Positions 44,512 through 53,736 of a DNA stretch of 64,000 bases are shown in pieces. Origin of the DNA: Phytoamicus setariae (GTDB lineage: Bacteria > Pseudomonadota > Alphaproteobacteria > Rhizobiales > Rhizobiaceae); assembly GCF_016722925.1 (NCBI RefSeq), contig NZ_JAEQNC010000002.1, forward strand, positions 124,001 through 188,000, given 5' to 3'. How positions within the stretch are numbered: the stretch's first letter is position 1; every line of letters begins with the position of its first letter. Made by a program: the position numbers and the translations under genes. The notes under the pieces were generated by a model. That model ran no database searches. It worked only from the letters and a program-made list of their open reading frames with translations, and had not been told where the DNA came from.

Positions 44512-46095
44512 ATGCAAATGACCGGTAAGATCGCTTCCCGCACGTCACTCACCTCGCTCCTCAAGGCCGGCACCATTGCCGGTATTGCCGCTGCTGTGCT
44601 GGTGACCGGAGCGCCGCTGCGCATTCAATCTGCGGAAGCTGCTGCCGTGAAGCTGGAAAATGCCCAGCAGTTGCCCGGCTTCGCGGATGTTGTGAGCGCC
44701 GTTACCCCCGCCGTTGTGTCTGTGCGCGTTCAGTCTCGCGCTACGCCAGCCTCGGACACCGACAGCTATGGTTTCAATTTCGGTGGCCCCGGTGGCTTTG
44801 ACAACCTGCCGGACGATCACCCGCTGAAGCGCTTCTTCCGCGAATTCGGCGGTGACCAGTTTGGCAACCAGACGCCTGACCCTGGTCAGGATCACTGGAA
44901 GCGTTATGGCAATCGCGACAAGGACATGAAGCCGCGCCTTCGCCCGACCTCGCAGGGCTCCGGGTTCTTCATCTCCGAGGATGGTTATCTCGTCACCAAC
45001 AATCACGTGGTTGACGGCGGCAGCGCCTTTACCGTGGTGCTCGCTGACGGCACGGAAATGGATGCCAAGATGATTGGCCGCGATCCGCGTACGGATCTCG
45101 CGGTTCTGAAGGTCGATGAAAAGCGCAAGTTCACCTACGTGCAGTTTGCAGATGACAGCAAGGTTCGCGTCGGCGATTGGGTGGTTGCAGTGGGCAACCC
45201 CTTCGGCCTCGGCGGCACGGTGACTGCCGGTATCGTTTCGGCACGCAGCCGTGACCTTGGCCAGGGCCCGTATGACGACTTCCTGCAGGTGGATGCTGCC
45301 GTCAATCGCGGCAATTCCGGCGGACCGACCTTTAACCTCGAAGGCGAAGTCGTCGGGATCAACACCGCAATCTTCTCGCCGACCGGCGGCAATGTCGGCA
45401 TTGCCTTCGCCATTCCTGCATCCGTTGCCAAGGATGTCGTCACCAAGCTGATCAAGGGCGGCGACATCGCCCGCGGCTGGCTTGGCGTAAAGATCGAGCC
45501 TGTGACGCAGGACGTCGCCGACTCGCTCGGCCTGGCCGAGGCTGCCGGTGCACTGGTCAACGAACCGCAGACCGGATCGCCTGGCGACAAGGCCGGCATC
45601 AAGGTTGGCGACGTTATCACTGCCGTCGATGGCGAAACGGTGAAGGGTCCGAAAGAGCTCGCTCGGAAGATCGGCTCCATGGATCCGGGCAAAGTCGTGG
45701 ATGTATCCGTCTGGCGTGATGGCAAGTCAGTGAGCGTCAAGGTAACGCTCGGAACGCTGCCTGTGGACAACAAGGAGGCTTCTGCCCAGCCCCAGCAGGG
45801 TACGGATGAGAACCAGAGCCCGACCGAGCAGACGCTGGACAAGCTCGGTATCATCGTCACACCTGCTGATGATGGCAACGGCGTACGGATTACATCTGTC
45901 AATCCGCAGTCCGACGCTGCCGACAAGGGTCTGAAACAGGGTGAGAAGATCACTTCTGTCAACAACCAGACGGTCAGCTCCGCTGAGGATATCCAGAAGG
46001 TGATCGAATCCGCCAAGAAGGACGGCCGCAAGAAGGCGCTGTTCCAGATCGAGGATCAGAACGGCAATCGGTTCGTGGCCCTGCCACTCGGCTGA
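44512..46095 (+). CDS. degP: Do-family periplasmic serine protease/chaperone DegP
   Basis: 527 residues. Signal peptide (about 1-45), trypsin-like domain with catalytic His165 (TNNHVVD), Asp195 (RTDLAVLKV) and Ser269 (GNSGGPT), and two PDZ domains (about 300-400 and 430-520). A disordered D/P/G-rich insert lies before the catalytic domain. It degrades or refolds damaged periplasmic proteins. Strong GGAAGGAA precedes ATG 44512; ATG 44518 is also well placed. Separated from ccmH by 118 bases. Confidence 0.95.
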   Translation: MQMTGKIASRTSLTSLLKAGTIAGIAAAVLVTGAPLRIQSAEAAAVKLENAQQLPGFADVVSAVTPAVVSVRVQSRATPASDTDSYGFNFGGPGGFDNLPDDHPLKRFFREFGGDQFGNQTPDPGQDHWKRYGNRDKDMKPRLRPTSQGSGFFISEDGYLVTNNHVVDGGSAFTVVLADGTEMDAKMIGRDPRTDLAVLKVDEKRKFTYVQFADDSKVRVGDWVVAVGNPFGLGGTVTAGIVSARSRDLGQGPYDDFLQVDAAVNRGNSGGPTFNLEGEVVGINTAIFSPTGGNVGIAFAIPASVAKDVVTKLIKGGDIARGWLGVKIEPVTQDVADSLGLAEAAGALVNEPQTGSPGDKAGIKVGDVITAVDGETVKGPKELARKIGSMDPGKVVDVSVWRDGKSVSVKVTLGTLPVDNKEASAQPQQGTDENQSPTEQTLDKLGIIVTPADDGNGVRITSVNPQSDAADKGLKQGEKITSVNNQTVSSAEDIQKVIESAKKDGRKKALFQIEDQNGNRFVALPLG

Positions 46096-46121
46096 TAAGT
46101 CTCTTCTGCTTCGCTTCGTCT

Positions 46122-46147
46122 GCCCTCCCTTCCCACGAAGGGGGGGC
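46122..46147 (+). terminator. Hairpin after degP
   Basis: GCCCTCCCTTC pairs with GAAGGGGGGGC (one mismatch) around a four-base loop, 27 bases after the degP stop. It could end degP transcription before the next operon, though no T run follows. Confidence 0.45.
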
Positions 46148-46182
46148 TTCCTGTCCAGCGCTTTCCTGCCTATCCTGCCGCC

Positions 46183-46860
46183 ATGAAGATTCTCATCATT
46201 GAAGACGATCTGGATGCTGCAAGCTATCTCGCCAAGGCATTTCGCGAGGCGGGCCACACGATCGACCATGCAAGCGATGGTGAAAGCGGCCTGTTCATGG
46301 CCACCGAGAACACCTATGACGTGCTCGTCGTGGACCGGATGCTACCGCGCAGGGACGGTCTTTCCGTGATCATCGAACTCCGGAAGAAGAACATCAATAC
46401 ACCCGTACTCATTCTTTCGGCTCTCGGTCAGGTTGACGATCGCGTAACCGGTCTTCGGGCCGGAGGAGATGATTATCTGCCAAAGCCTTACTCGTTCACC
46501 GAGTTGCTGGCACGTGTCGAAGTGTTGGGACGTCGTCGTGGCCAGCCCGAACAGGACATGGTCTACAAAGTGGGCGACCTTGAGCTCGATCGGCTGTCTC
46601 ATGAGGTGCGCCGGCAGGGCAAGGAGATCCTGCTGCAGCCACGCGAATACCGCTTGCTCGAATACCTGATGAAAAATGCCGGTCAGGTGGTAACGCGTAC
46701 GATGCTGCTGGAGAATGTCTGGGATTACCATTTTGACCCACAGACAAACGTCATCGACGTGCATGTTTCCCGGCTGAGATCCAAGATCGAAAAGGATTTC
46801 GACAAGCCGTTGCTGCGGACCATTCGTGGTGCGGGCTATATGATCAAGGACGACGGATAA
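46183..46860 (+). CDS. OmpR-family response regulator
   Basis: 225 residues. Receiver domain with Asp51 (VLVVDRMLPRRDG) and Lys in DDYLPKPY; winged-helix output domain with the C-terminal VHVSRLRSKIEKDF and RTIRGAGYMI. Overlaps the kinase gene by one base (TAATG). In Rhizobiaceae this pair follows degP, suggesting an envelope-related role, which is inference from position. Confidence 0.88.
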   Translation: MKILIIEDDLDAASYLAKAFREAGHTIDHASDGESGLFMATENTYDVLVVDRMLPRRDGLSVIIELRKKNINTPVLILSALGQVDDRVTGLRAGGDDYLPKPYSFTELLARVEVLGRRRGQPEQDMVYKVGDLELDRLSHEVRRQGKEILLQPREYRLLEYLMKNAGQVVTRTMLLENVWDYHFDPQTNVIDVHVSRLRSKIEKDFDKPLLRTIRGAGYMIKDDG

Positions 46861-48284
46861 TGTCGGCACCCAGCCGGTTGCAGGCGCTTGCCAGAAACAC
46901 AGCGCTGCGTTTGTCCGCACTCTATCTGCTGCTGTTTTCCGCCTGTGCTGCGCTGCTGGTGCTCTACGTTTCGTCGGTTTCCGAGACCCAGTTGCAGTCC
47001 CGGATGCGGGATTCGGTGGCATCGGAGGTTCAGGAACTCGATGACATCTATTCGCGGGGCGGAATCGCTGCGCTGTTGAAGTTCCTGGAAAACCGCTCTC
47101 ACCAGCCCGGCGCCAATCTTTATGTGATCGCTGGGCCGAATGGCGAGATTCTGGCCGGTAACGTCGCCTCGCTTCAGCCCGGGGTTCTGGACGAGGAAGG
47201 CTGGACCAACAAGCCGTTCCTCTATCAACGCTACGGCGATCGCGACAAGAATGATCGCCACGCAGCCATTGCCCATGTTTTCTTCTTTGAAAACGGATTG
47301 CGGGTCCTCGTCGGGCGCGACCTCGGCGAGCCCGAAAACGCGCGCCAGATGGTGCGCCACGCGTTGATGCTGGCGCTTGGCGTTATGGGGCTTGGCGCCT
47401 TGATCATCTGGTTTGCTATCGGCCGCAATGCGTTGAACCGGATCGACCGGACATCAGTGGCCGCACAGAAGATCATGGGCGGCGACCTTTCCCAACGGCT
47501 GCCTGTCACAGGCGCCGGCGACGAGTTCGACCGCCTTTCCGTTTCACTGAATGCGATGCTGGCACGCATGGAAAAACTGAACGAGGGCTTGCGCCAGGTC
47601 TCGGACAACATCGCCCATGACCTGAAGACGCCGCTCACGCGTCTGCGCAACAGGGCTGAGAGCGCACTTGCAGGCGAGCGGCCGGAGCAGGAGTATCGAG
47701 CCGCACTTGAGGATGTGATCTCAGAGTCCGACCAGTTGATCCGCACGTTCAATGCGTTGCTGATGATTTCTCGCGTCGAGGCCGGATCTGCTGCTGCGGA
47801 AATGTCCGACCTCGATCTGTCGGAAATTGCCGCTGAATTCATCGAGCTCTACGAGCCGGTTGCGGAGGATCAGGGTATCACGATTGTCAAATCGATCGCG
47901 CCGGGCATGCTGGTGCGGGGAAATCGCGAACTGATCGGTCAGGCGATTTCGAACCTGATCGACAATGCGATCAAATATGGCGAGAATGACCAGAAGCCGG
48001 AGATCGCGATTTCGGTCGAGCGTTCGCATCGAGCGATCCTGTTGAAAGTCGCCGATCATGGTCCGGGAGTTCCAGAAGACAAGTATGACGAGGTCGTGCA
48101 ACGGTTCTACCGGCTCGATGAAAGCCGGTCCAAACCTGGTACCGGCCTTGGTCTTTCGCTTGCGGTCGCGGTAATGGAGCTTCATGGTGGCAGCATCGCT
48201 TTGGCAGCCACCGATCCAGGCCGGGAGACCGGCAAGGGACTGTCCGTGATCATGGTCTTTCCCGAGGAGGAGGCCGAGAAATGA
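46860..48284 (+). CDS. HAMP-containing sensor histidine kinase
   Basis: 474 residues. Two membrane segments (about 18-38 and 170-190) enclose a periplasmic domain; a HAMP domain follows (IMGGDLSQRLPVTGAGDEFDRL), then His253 in NIAHDLKTPLTRL, the N box NLIDNAIKYGEN, and G box GTGLGLSLA. Partner of the regulator just upstream. Architecture resembles rhizobial envelope-stress kinases; signal unknown. Ends 15 bases before glnE. Confidence 0.88.
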   Translation: MSAPSRLQALARNTALRLSALYLLLFSACAALLVLYVSSVSETQLQSRMRDSVASEVQELDDIYSRGGIAALLKFLENRSHQPGANLYVIAGPNGEILAGNVASLQPGVLDEEGWTNKPFLYQRYGDRDKNDRHAAIAHVFFFENGLRVLVGRDLGEPENARQMVRHALMLALGVMGLGALIIWFAIGRNALNRIDRTSVAAQKIMGGDLSQRLPVTGAGDEFDRLSVSLNAMLARMEKLNEGLRQVSDNIAHDLKTPLTRLRNRAESALAGERPEQEYRAALEDVISESDQLIRTFNALLMISRVEAGSAAAEMSDLDLSEIAAEFIELYEPVAEDQGITIVKSIAPGMLVRGNRELIGQAISNLIDNAIKYGENDQKPEIAISVERSHRAILLKVADHGPGVPEDKYDEVVQRFYRLDESRSKPGTGLGLSLAVAVMELHGGSIALAATDPGRETGKGLSVIMVFPEEEAEK

Positions 48285-48299
48285 CATTTTGGGGGATCC

Positions 48300-51200
48300 A
48301 TGTCGAACAGTGCAGCAGCTTCAACTGAGACTTTGCCGGCAGCACAGCTCTCTTCTCTGCCTGTCAATCCGCTCAGGCCGCTCAGCCAGCAGGAAGCGAA
48401 GTCCGTGATCGCGGATCTCAAGGACTGGGCAAAGGGAGAGCCAGCAATCGCTTCCCTTTTGGCGGGTGAGACGCCGGATCGGGAGTTTGTCATTGCGGCA
48501 CTTTCGCTTTCTCCTTTTTTGCGCGACATCGCCCGCGTGGACCCGAGCCTCCTCGCGGTAGCGCTGACCACTGATCTACGGAGCGCGCTTCGCCAGACAG
48601 TAGAAGCGGTTCGGCACACCTGGCGCGATTGCACCGAAGCGGAGCTGATGACCGCCTTGCGCAAGGCCAAGCGCCGTGCCGCCTTCCTGATTGCGCTTGC
48701 CGATCTGGCCAAGCTGTTTGACGGTCGCGAAACCACGGGCTGGCTGACCGATCTCGCCGAAGCATCGGTCGCCGCCGCCATCGACCATCTTCTCCAGGCA
48801 TCCCACGTTGCCGGCAAGGTGCGCCTTGTCGATGAAACCCAGCCTTCAAAGTCGTCGGGGCTTATCGTCCTCGGCATGGGCAAGCTCGGCGGCAGGGAGC
48901 TCAATTACTCCTCCGATATCGACGTCGTGGTTTTCTACGATCCCGAAGCCGGCATCCTGACCGAGCCGGAAGATGGCACGGACACCTATGCGCGCATGCT
49001 GCGGCGCATGATCCGCATCCTGCAGGACAGGACCGGCGATGGCTACGTGTTCCGGACCGACCTACGCCTGCGACCGGATCCTGGGTCGACGCCACTTGCC
49101 ATTCCCGTGGACGCTGCAATCCTCTATTACGAAGGCCGGGGGCAGAACTGGGAGCGTGCTGCCTACATCAAGGCGCGGCCCGTAGCCGGCGATATCGAGG
49201 CGGGAGAACGGTTTCTGCGCGAACTCGTGCCCTTCGTGTTCCGGAAATATCTCGATTATGCTGCGATTTCCGACATCCATTCGATCAAGCGCCAGATCCA
49301 CGTGCACAAGGGCCACGGCGAAATTGCCGTAAAAGGCCACAACATCAAGCTTGGACGCGGTGGGATCCGGGAAATCGAGTTTTTCGCACAGACGCAGCAA
49401 CTGATTGCCGGTGGACGCATGCCGGAATTGCGTTCTCGCAGTACCCAGGTTGCATTGCGGGCGCTCGAAGATGCGCGATGGATCGACGCCGCGACCCGCG
49501 AGGAACTAACGGATGCCTACTGGTTCCTGCGCTCTGTCGAACACCGTGTGCAGATGGTGCATGACGAGCAGACGCACATCCTGCCGACCACCGAGGCCGA
49601 GCTGAAGCGAATAGCTTATATGCAAGGCTATGCCGATACCTCCGCCTTCTCCAAGGCGTTGACCCAGGTTCTGAAGACTGTGGAACGCCGATATGCCCAG
49701 CTTTTCGAACAGGAAAACAAGCTGTCCACCGATAGTGGAAACCTGGTCTTTACGGGCCAGAAGGACGATCCGGACACGCTCAAGACACTGCAGAAGCTCG
49801 GTTTCCAGCGCCCCGAGGACATGTCCCGCACCATCCGGGGCTGGCATTACGGGCGTTATCGGGCGACCCAATCCGTCGAAGCGCGCGAGCGACTGACGGA
49901 ACTGATGCCCGAATTATTGAAGATCTTCGGCGAGAGCAAACGGGCAGATGAAGCCCTGATGCGCTTTGATCAGTTCATTTCGGGATTGCCATCAGGAATT
50001 CAGCTGTTCTCCCTGCTGTCTTCCAATCCCTCCCTGCTTTCGCTGCTCGCCACGATCATGTCTGCTGCGCCAAAGCTGGCGGGGATCATTGCGTCCAAGC
50101 CGCATGTCTTCGACGGCATGCTCGATCCCGGGCTGATCTCGGAGTTGCCCACCCGTGCCTATCTCGCGGCGAGGCTGACGACCTTTCTCGCAGGCGCCAC
50201 CCATTTCGAGGACATACTGGATAGATTGAGGATCTTTGCATTCGAGCAGAAATTTCTCATCGGCATTCGGTTGCTGACTGGCGCCATCGAGGGGACGACC
50301 GCTGCCACGGCATTTACCGATCTTGCCGATCTTGTGATCGTCGAGACCCTGGCCGCCGTCCGAACAGAACTGGAAGCCGTTCACGGACCTTTTCCAGGCG
50401 GGCAGGTTGCCATCATCGGCATGGGCAAGCTCGGCAGCGGCGAGATGACCGGCGGTTCCGACATCGACCTTATCCTGCTTTACGACTATGACGACGAGGC
50501 GGCCGAATCCGCAGGTCCCAAGCCGATCGATGCGAGCCGCTATTTCTCCCGGTTGACCCAACGACTGACAGCCGCCCTGTCGGCACCGACGGCCGAGGGC
50601 GTTCTCTACGAAGTCGATATGCGACTGCGCCCATCAGGTAACAAGGGACCGGTCGCCACCCGCCTGAGAACATTTGAGAAGTATCAGTTCGAGGAGGCCT
50701 GGACCTGGGAACACATGGCGTTGACGCGCGCGCGGATCATCGCGGGTGATTCCGGCCTGGCGGCATCAGCGCAGGCGATCATAACGCGCGTTCTGTCGCG
50801 CGTGGACAATGTCGCCAAGATCGCCGCCGACGTCGTCGAAATGCGCCAGATGATCGACAAGGAAAAACCGCCGCGCGATATTTGGGACGTGAAACTTATT
50901 GCTGGTGGGCTGGTGGATATCGAATTCATCGCGCAGTTCATGACACTGATCGCGCCGGCGCGCGGGCTGGATGTGCGAGATCTCGACCCCAACACCGATG
51001 CTGTGCTCCAGCGCTTCGGCGCTCATCTTATGGCGCCCGCCGATGTCGATACCGTGCGTGCTTCCCTGAGGCTCTATTCCGATATCGCCCAGATCGTGAG
51101 GCTCTGCATCGACGGTCCGTTCGATCCGAAGGAAGCGCCGGAAGGCCTCAAGGAACTGCTTTGCCAGGTAGCCGAAGTTCCGGACCTCAAGGTGCTCGAA

Positions 51201-51353
51201 GGGGAGTTGCGGCAGGCATCACAGGCGGTGCGCAAGATCTTCAAGGTCGTGGTCAGGACCGTCACTTGCCAGTCAGATCCGCACGACAATGATCGTGCCA
51301 CGCCCTTCGCAAGAGCGGATTCCCATTTCACCGCCATGAAGCTGGGCGAGTGA
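48300..51353 (+). CDS. glnE: Bifunctional glutamine synthetase adenylyltransferase/adenylyl-removing enzyme
   Basis: 1017 residues, close to the usual length. Two nucleotidyltransferase domains: GMGKLGGRELNYSSDIDVVVF near residue 197 (deadenylylation) and GMGKLGSGEMTGGSDIDLILL near residue 705 (adenylylation), each followed by GlnD-like helical regulatory regions (GRGGIREIEF and GGLVDIEFIAQF). It controls glutamine synthetase activity in response to nitrogen through PII. TGGGGGA before the ATG. The last 81 bases overlap the PleC-like gene on the opposite strand. Confidence 0.95.
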   Translation: MSNSAAASTETLPAAQLSSLPVNPLRPLSQQEAKSVIADLKDWAKGEPAIASLLAGETPDREFVIAALSLSPFLRDIARVDPSLLAVALTTDLRSALRQTVEAVRHTWRDCTEAELMTALRKAKRRAAFLIALADLAKLFDGRETTGWLTDLAEASVAAAIDHLLQASHVAGKVRLVDETQPSKSSGLIVLGMGKLGGRELNYSSDIDVVVFYDPEAGILTEPEDGTDTYARMLRRMIRILQDRTGDGYVFRTDLRLRPDPGSTPLAIPVDAAILYYEGRGQNWERAAYIKARPVAGDIEAGERFLRELVPFVFRKYLDYAAISDIHSIKRQIHVHKGHGEIAVKGHNIKLGRGGIREIEFFAQTQQLIAGGRMPELRSRSTQVALRALEDARWIDAATREELTDAYWFLRSVEHRVQMVHDEQTHILPTTEAELKRIAYMQGYADTSAFSKALTQVLKTVERRYAQLFEQENKLSTDSGNLVFTGQKDDPDTLKTLQKLGFQRPEDMSRTIRGWHYGRYRATQSVEARERLTELMPELLKIFGESKRADEALMRFDQFISGLPSGIQLFSLLSSNPSLLSLLATIMSAAPKLAGIIASKPHVFDGMLDPGLISELPTRAYLAARLTTFLAGATHFEDILDRLRIFAFEQKFLIGIRLLTGAIEGTTAATAFTDLADLVIVETLAAVRTELEAVHGPFPGGQVAIIGMGKLGSGEMTGGSDIDLILLYDYDDEAAESAGPKPIDASRYFSRLTQRLTAALSAPTAEGVLYEVDMRLRPSGNKGPVATRLRTFEKYQFEEAWTWEHMALTRARIIAGDSGLAASAQAIITRVLSRVDNVAKIAADVVEMRQMIDKEKPPRDIWDVKLIAGGLVDIEFIAQFMTLIAPARGLDVRDLDPNTDAVLQRFGAHLMAPADVDTVRASLRLYSDIAQIVRLCIDGPFDPKEAPEGLKELLCQVAEVPDLKVLEGELRQASQAVRKIFKVVVRTVTCQSDPHDNDRATPFARADSHFTAMKLGE

Positions 51354-53570
51354 GCGTGAGATCGCCAGGCCCAGGCCGGAGCCGCCCTGGCTCTTCGCAT
51401 ACTGGCTCTGGACCTGCTCGAAGGGCTGGCCGATCTTCTGCATGGCCGCCTTAGGTATGCCAATGCCGGTGTCAGCGATCGTCAGGCAAATGGACTGGCC
51501 GACACGCTTGCACCGCACGATGATGCGACCGTCCGGATTGGTGAACTTGACGGCGTTCGAAAGCAGGTTGAGCATGATCTGTTTCATGGCGCGGCGATCA
51601 GCCCTGAGATTGAGATCGCCAACGACCCGCTGTTCCACTGTGATGTTTTTCAGTTCCGCGGCAATGGAAACGAAACGCAGGCTTTCCTCAATAAGCAAAG
51701 ATAGATCGGTCGGCTCGAGACGAAGCTTGAGATGGCCGGCCTCGATCTTGGACATATCAAGAATGTCGCTGATGACGTTGAGCAGATGCTTGCCGCTCTC
51801 GTGGATATCGCAAGAATACTCGAAGTATTTGTCGCAACCGAGCGGCCCGAACATCTCGTTCTGCAGGATTTCCGAGAAGCCGAGGATGGCGTTGAGCGGC
51901 GTGCGCAACTCATGTGACATGTTGGCGAGGAACTCGGATTTGGCACGATTGGCGGCTTCGGCCCGTTCCTTTTCCGCCTGGTAATTCGCATTGGCGTTGG
52001 AGAGCTCGGCAGCCTGTCGTTCCAGCTTGGCACGTGATGCCGAGAGGTCTCCGATCGTCGCCATCAACCGCCGTTCGGATTCCCTTAGCCGTTCCTGATG
52101 TCGCTTCATCAGCGTGATGTCGGTGCCTACGGAAACAAGACCGCCGTCATGCGTCCGGCGCTCGTTGATCTGGAGCCAACGGCCGTCTGCAAGCTGAACC
52201 TCGGTGGTCTGCGAATGGCAGTGACCCGGATCTGGATCCGCAAGCCGGCGCTCGATGACCGGGCGCGATGCCGATGCAAGGACAATCAGGCGTTCGGCGC
52301 CGGGCACCAGAACCTGATCCGGCAATCCGTAGGCCTGCTGGTAGTGGGCGTTGCACATGACCAATCGATCGTTCTTGTCCCAGAGAACGAACGCTTCCGT
52401 CGTGGATTCGATGGCATCGGCCAGCCGCTGGTCGGCTTCCGCATAGCGCTGCGCCAACTTGTGTTGCTCGGTCACGTCCATGGCGATGCCGATAAGGTGG
52501 GGCCGTTTCGACGGTGAGCGGATGATCTGGGCACGGGCCCTGAGCCAGACATAGTGCCCCGCAGCATGGCGCATACGGAATACCTGGTCGATCTGCATCA
52601 GATCGCCGCGGGCGATGCCGCGCGCCAGCGCATAGATCGCACGATCGTCTGGGTGCATCATTCGAGCGACGTCGCCGAAGGAGAGGACACCTTCACGCGG
52701 AGGCATGCCGAGCATCTCGTACATCGACCGCGACCAGAAGAGCCGGCCATCGACCATATCGAAATCCCAGAGCCCGCAGCGCCCGCGCGAAAGTGCGGAC
52801 TCCACGCGCATATTGGATTCGACGAAAACCTCGTCAGCATCACGCAAGCGCCTGGCCTGCGTATAATAGGCGAACAGAATGACGAGGATGATGGCCGAGA
52901 TGCCGGTGAAAAGTGTGACGTTGAGCGAGACCTCCTCACGCCAGCGCGCACTGATCATGGTCGTGGGTGTGAGAGCAAGTACATAGCCGGCCTCGGCGCG
53001 GACCGAGCGGAAAGCCGCGAAGTATTCGGCCCCGCCGAGCACCAGCCGGGGCTCGGCTTCGGTAGCGTCGGCATAAAACTGCGGCACGATGCTCTGGAGA
53101 TAGCGCCCCCTATAAGACTCGGCTCCTGATGTGGTTGCGACCACCGTGCCTGTGCGGTCGGCAACGAGCAGAACTGTGGAAAATCCCGTCGTAACAGCTT
53201 CCGCAAGGGCGCGAAGTTCGGTCGCCGCACCGACAGCCTGATCGGCGATTTTCGGGTTGCCGTCGGCAGTATATTGGGCGGCGGCGGCCGCAGACGCCAT
53301 GAGTTCGGTCTGGAGGCGCGCCGCACCCTCCATGCGAACCACTTCGGCATAGATACCCGACATACGTGCCGCTGCGACGACGAGCAGGAAAAGCGTGATC
53401 AGGATGGGGATCGAACGCTTGAGGATGGGCTCGACTTTGGAAAGCTCGACCTTACCGCCGCCGGCAAAGTCACGTGTTCGTTGCCGGATCATTCTCTCGA
53501 TCCCCGGAAATCCCCTGAAGCCGTACCGTAGCCGGCTGCCGGTCACGCTTCCTCGACGCGCATCCGTCAT
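51273..53570 (-). CDS. pleC: PleC-like PAS sensor histidine kinase
   Basis: 765 residues. N-terminal membrane segment (about 50-70), periplasmic domain, second segment (about 215-237), two PAS domains (around GLWDFDMVDGRLFWS and AFVLWDKNDRLVMCN), coiled coil, then His553 in FLANMSHELRTPLNAILGF, with FGPLGCDKYFEYSCDIHESGKHLL after it as in PleC/DivJ/PdhS kinases, and G box GGSGLGLAIS. Order glnE-pleC-pepN matches S. meliloti, where pleC controls cell polarity through DivK. A perfect CtrA box and six GANTC sites lie upstream. The C-terminus overlaps glnE. Confidence 0.8.
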   Translation of the reverse strand: MTDARRGSVTGSRLRYGFRGFPGIERMIRQRTRDFAGGGKVELSKVEPILKRSIPILITLFLLVVAAARMSGIYAEVVRMEGAARLQTELMASAAAAAQYTADGNPKIADQAVGAATELRALAEAVTTGFSTVLLVADRTGTVVATTSGAESYRGRYLQSIVPQFYADATEAEPRLVLGGAEYFAAFRSVRAEAGYVLALTPTTMISARWREEVSLNVTLFTGISAIILVILFAYYTQARRLRDADEVFVESNMRVESALSRGRCGLWDFDMVDGRLFWSRSMYEMLGMPPREGVLSFGDVARMMHPDDRAIYALARGIARGDLMQIDQVFRMRHAAGHYVWLRARAQIIRSPSKRPHLIGIAMDVTEQHKLAQRYAEADQRLADAIESTTEAFVLWDKNDRLVMCNAHYQQAYGLPDQVLVPGAERLIVLASASRPVIERRLADPDPGHCHSQTTEVQLADGRWLQINERRTHDGGLVSVGTDITLMKRHQERLRESERRLMATIGDLSASRAKLERQAAELSNANANYQAEKERAEAANRAKSEFLANMSHELRTPLNAILGFSEILQNEMFGPLGCDKYFEYSCDIHESGKHLLNVISDILDMSKIEAGHLKLRLEPTDLSLLIEESLRFVSIAAELKNITVEQRVVGDLNLRADRRAMKQIMLNLLSNAVKFTNPDGRIIVRCKRVGQSICLTIADTGIGIPKAAMQKIGQPFEQVQSQYAKSQGGSGLGLAISRSLAQLHGGEMGIRSCEGRGTIIVVRI

Positions 53571-53583
53571 TCTTTTCCGCCTT

Positions 53584-53697
53584 GATTCTCTTGTGGATTC
53601 GGTGCGCCGCCCGCCCGAATCATCAACAATGAATCACTGCCGAATCGGCTTGTCCAGCCGCTTTTCTTAAGGCTTTTTTAACCCGTTCAAATGACTC
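53584..53697. promoter_or_regulatory. Cluster of six GANTC (CcrM) sites upstream of the pleC-like gene
   Basis: GANTC occurs at 53584, 53596, 53617, 53631, 53642 and 53693, six sites in 114 bases. CcrM methylates this sequence in Rhizobiaceae and Caulobacter and links promoter activity to replication passage. The cluster lies between the pleC-like start at 53570 and the end of pepN. Confidence 0.65.
53667..53681. promoter_or_regulatory. CtrA-binding box (TTAA-N7-TTAA)
   Basis: TTAAGGCTTTTTTAA matches the full CtrA consensus without mismatch, 97-111 bases upstream of the pleC-like start codon. It is the only perfect copy I found in the window. CtrA is the cell-cycle master regulator controlled downstream of PleC, so a feedback loop is plausible. 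Confidence 0.65.
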
Positions 53698-53736
53698 GCG
53701 ATTTTTTTCGGGATCGCCAGTCATTTCATGGGGATG

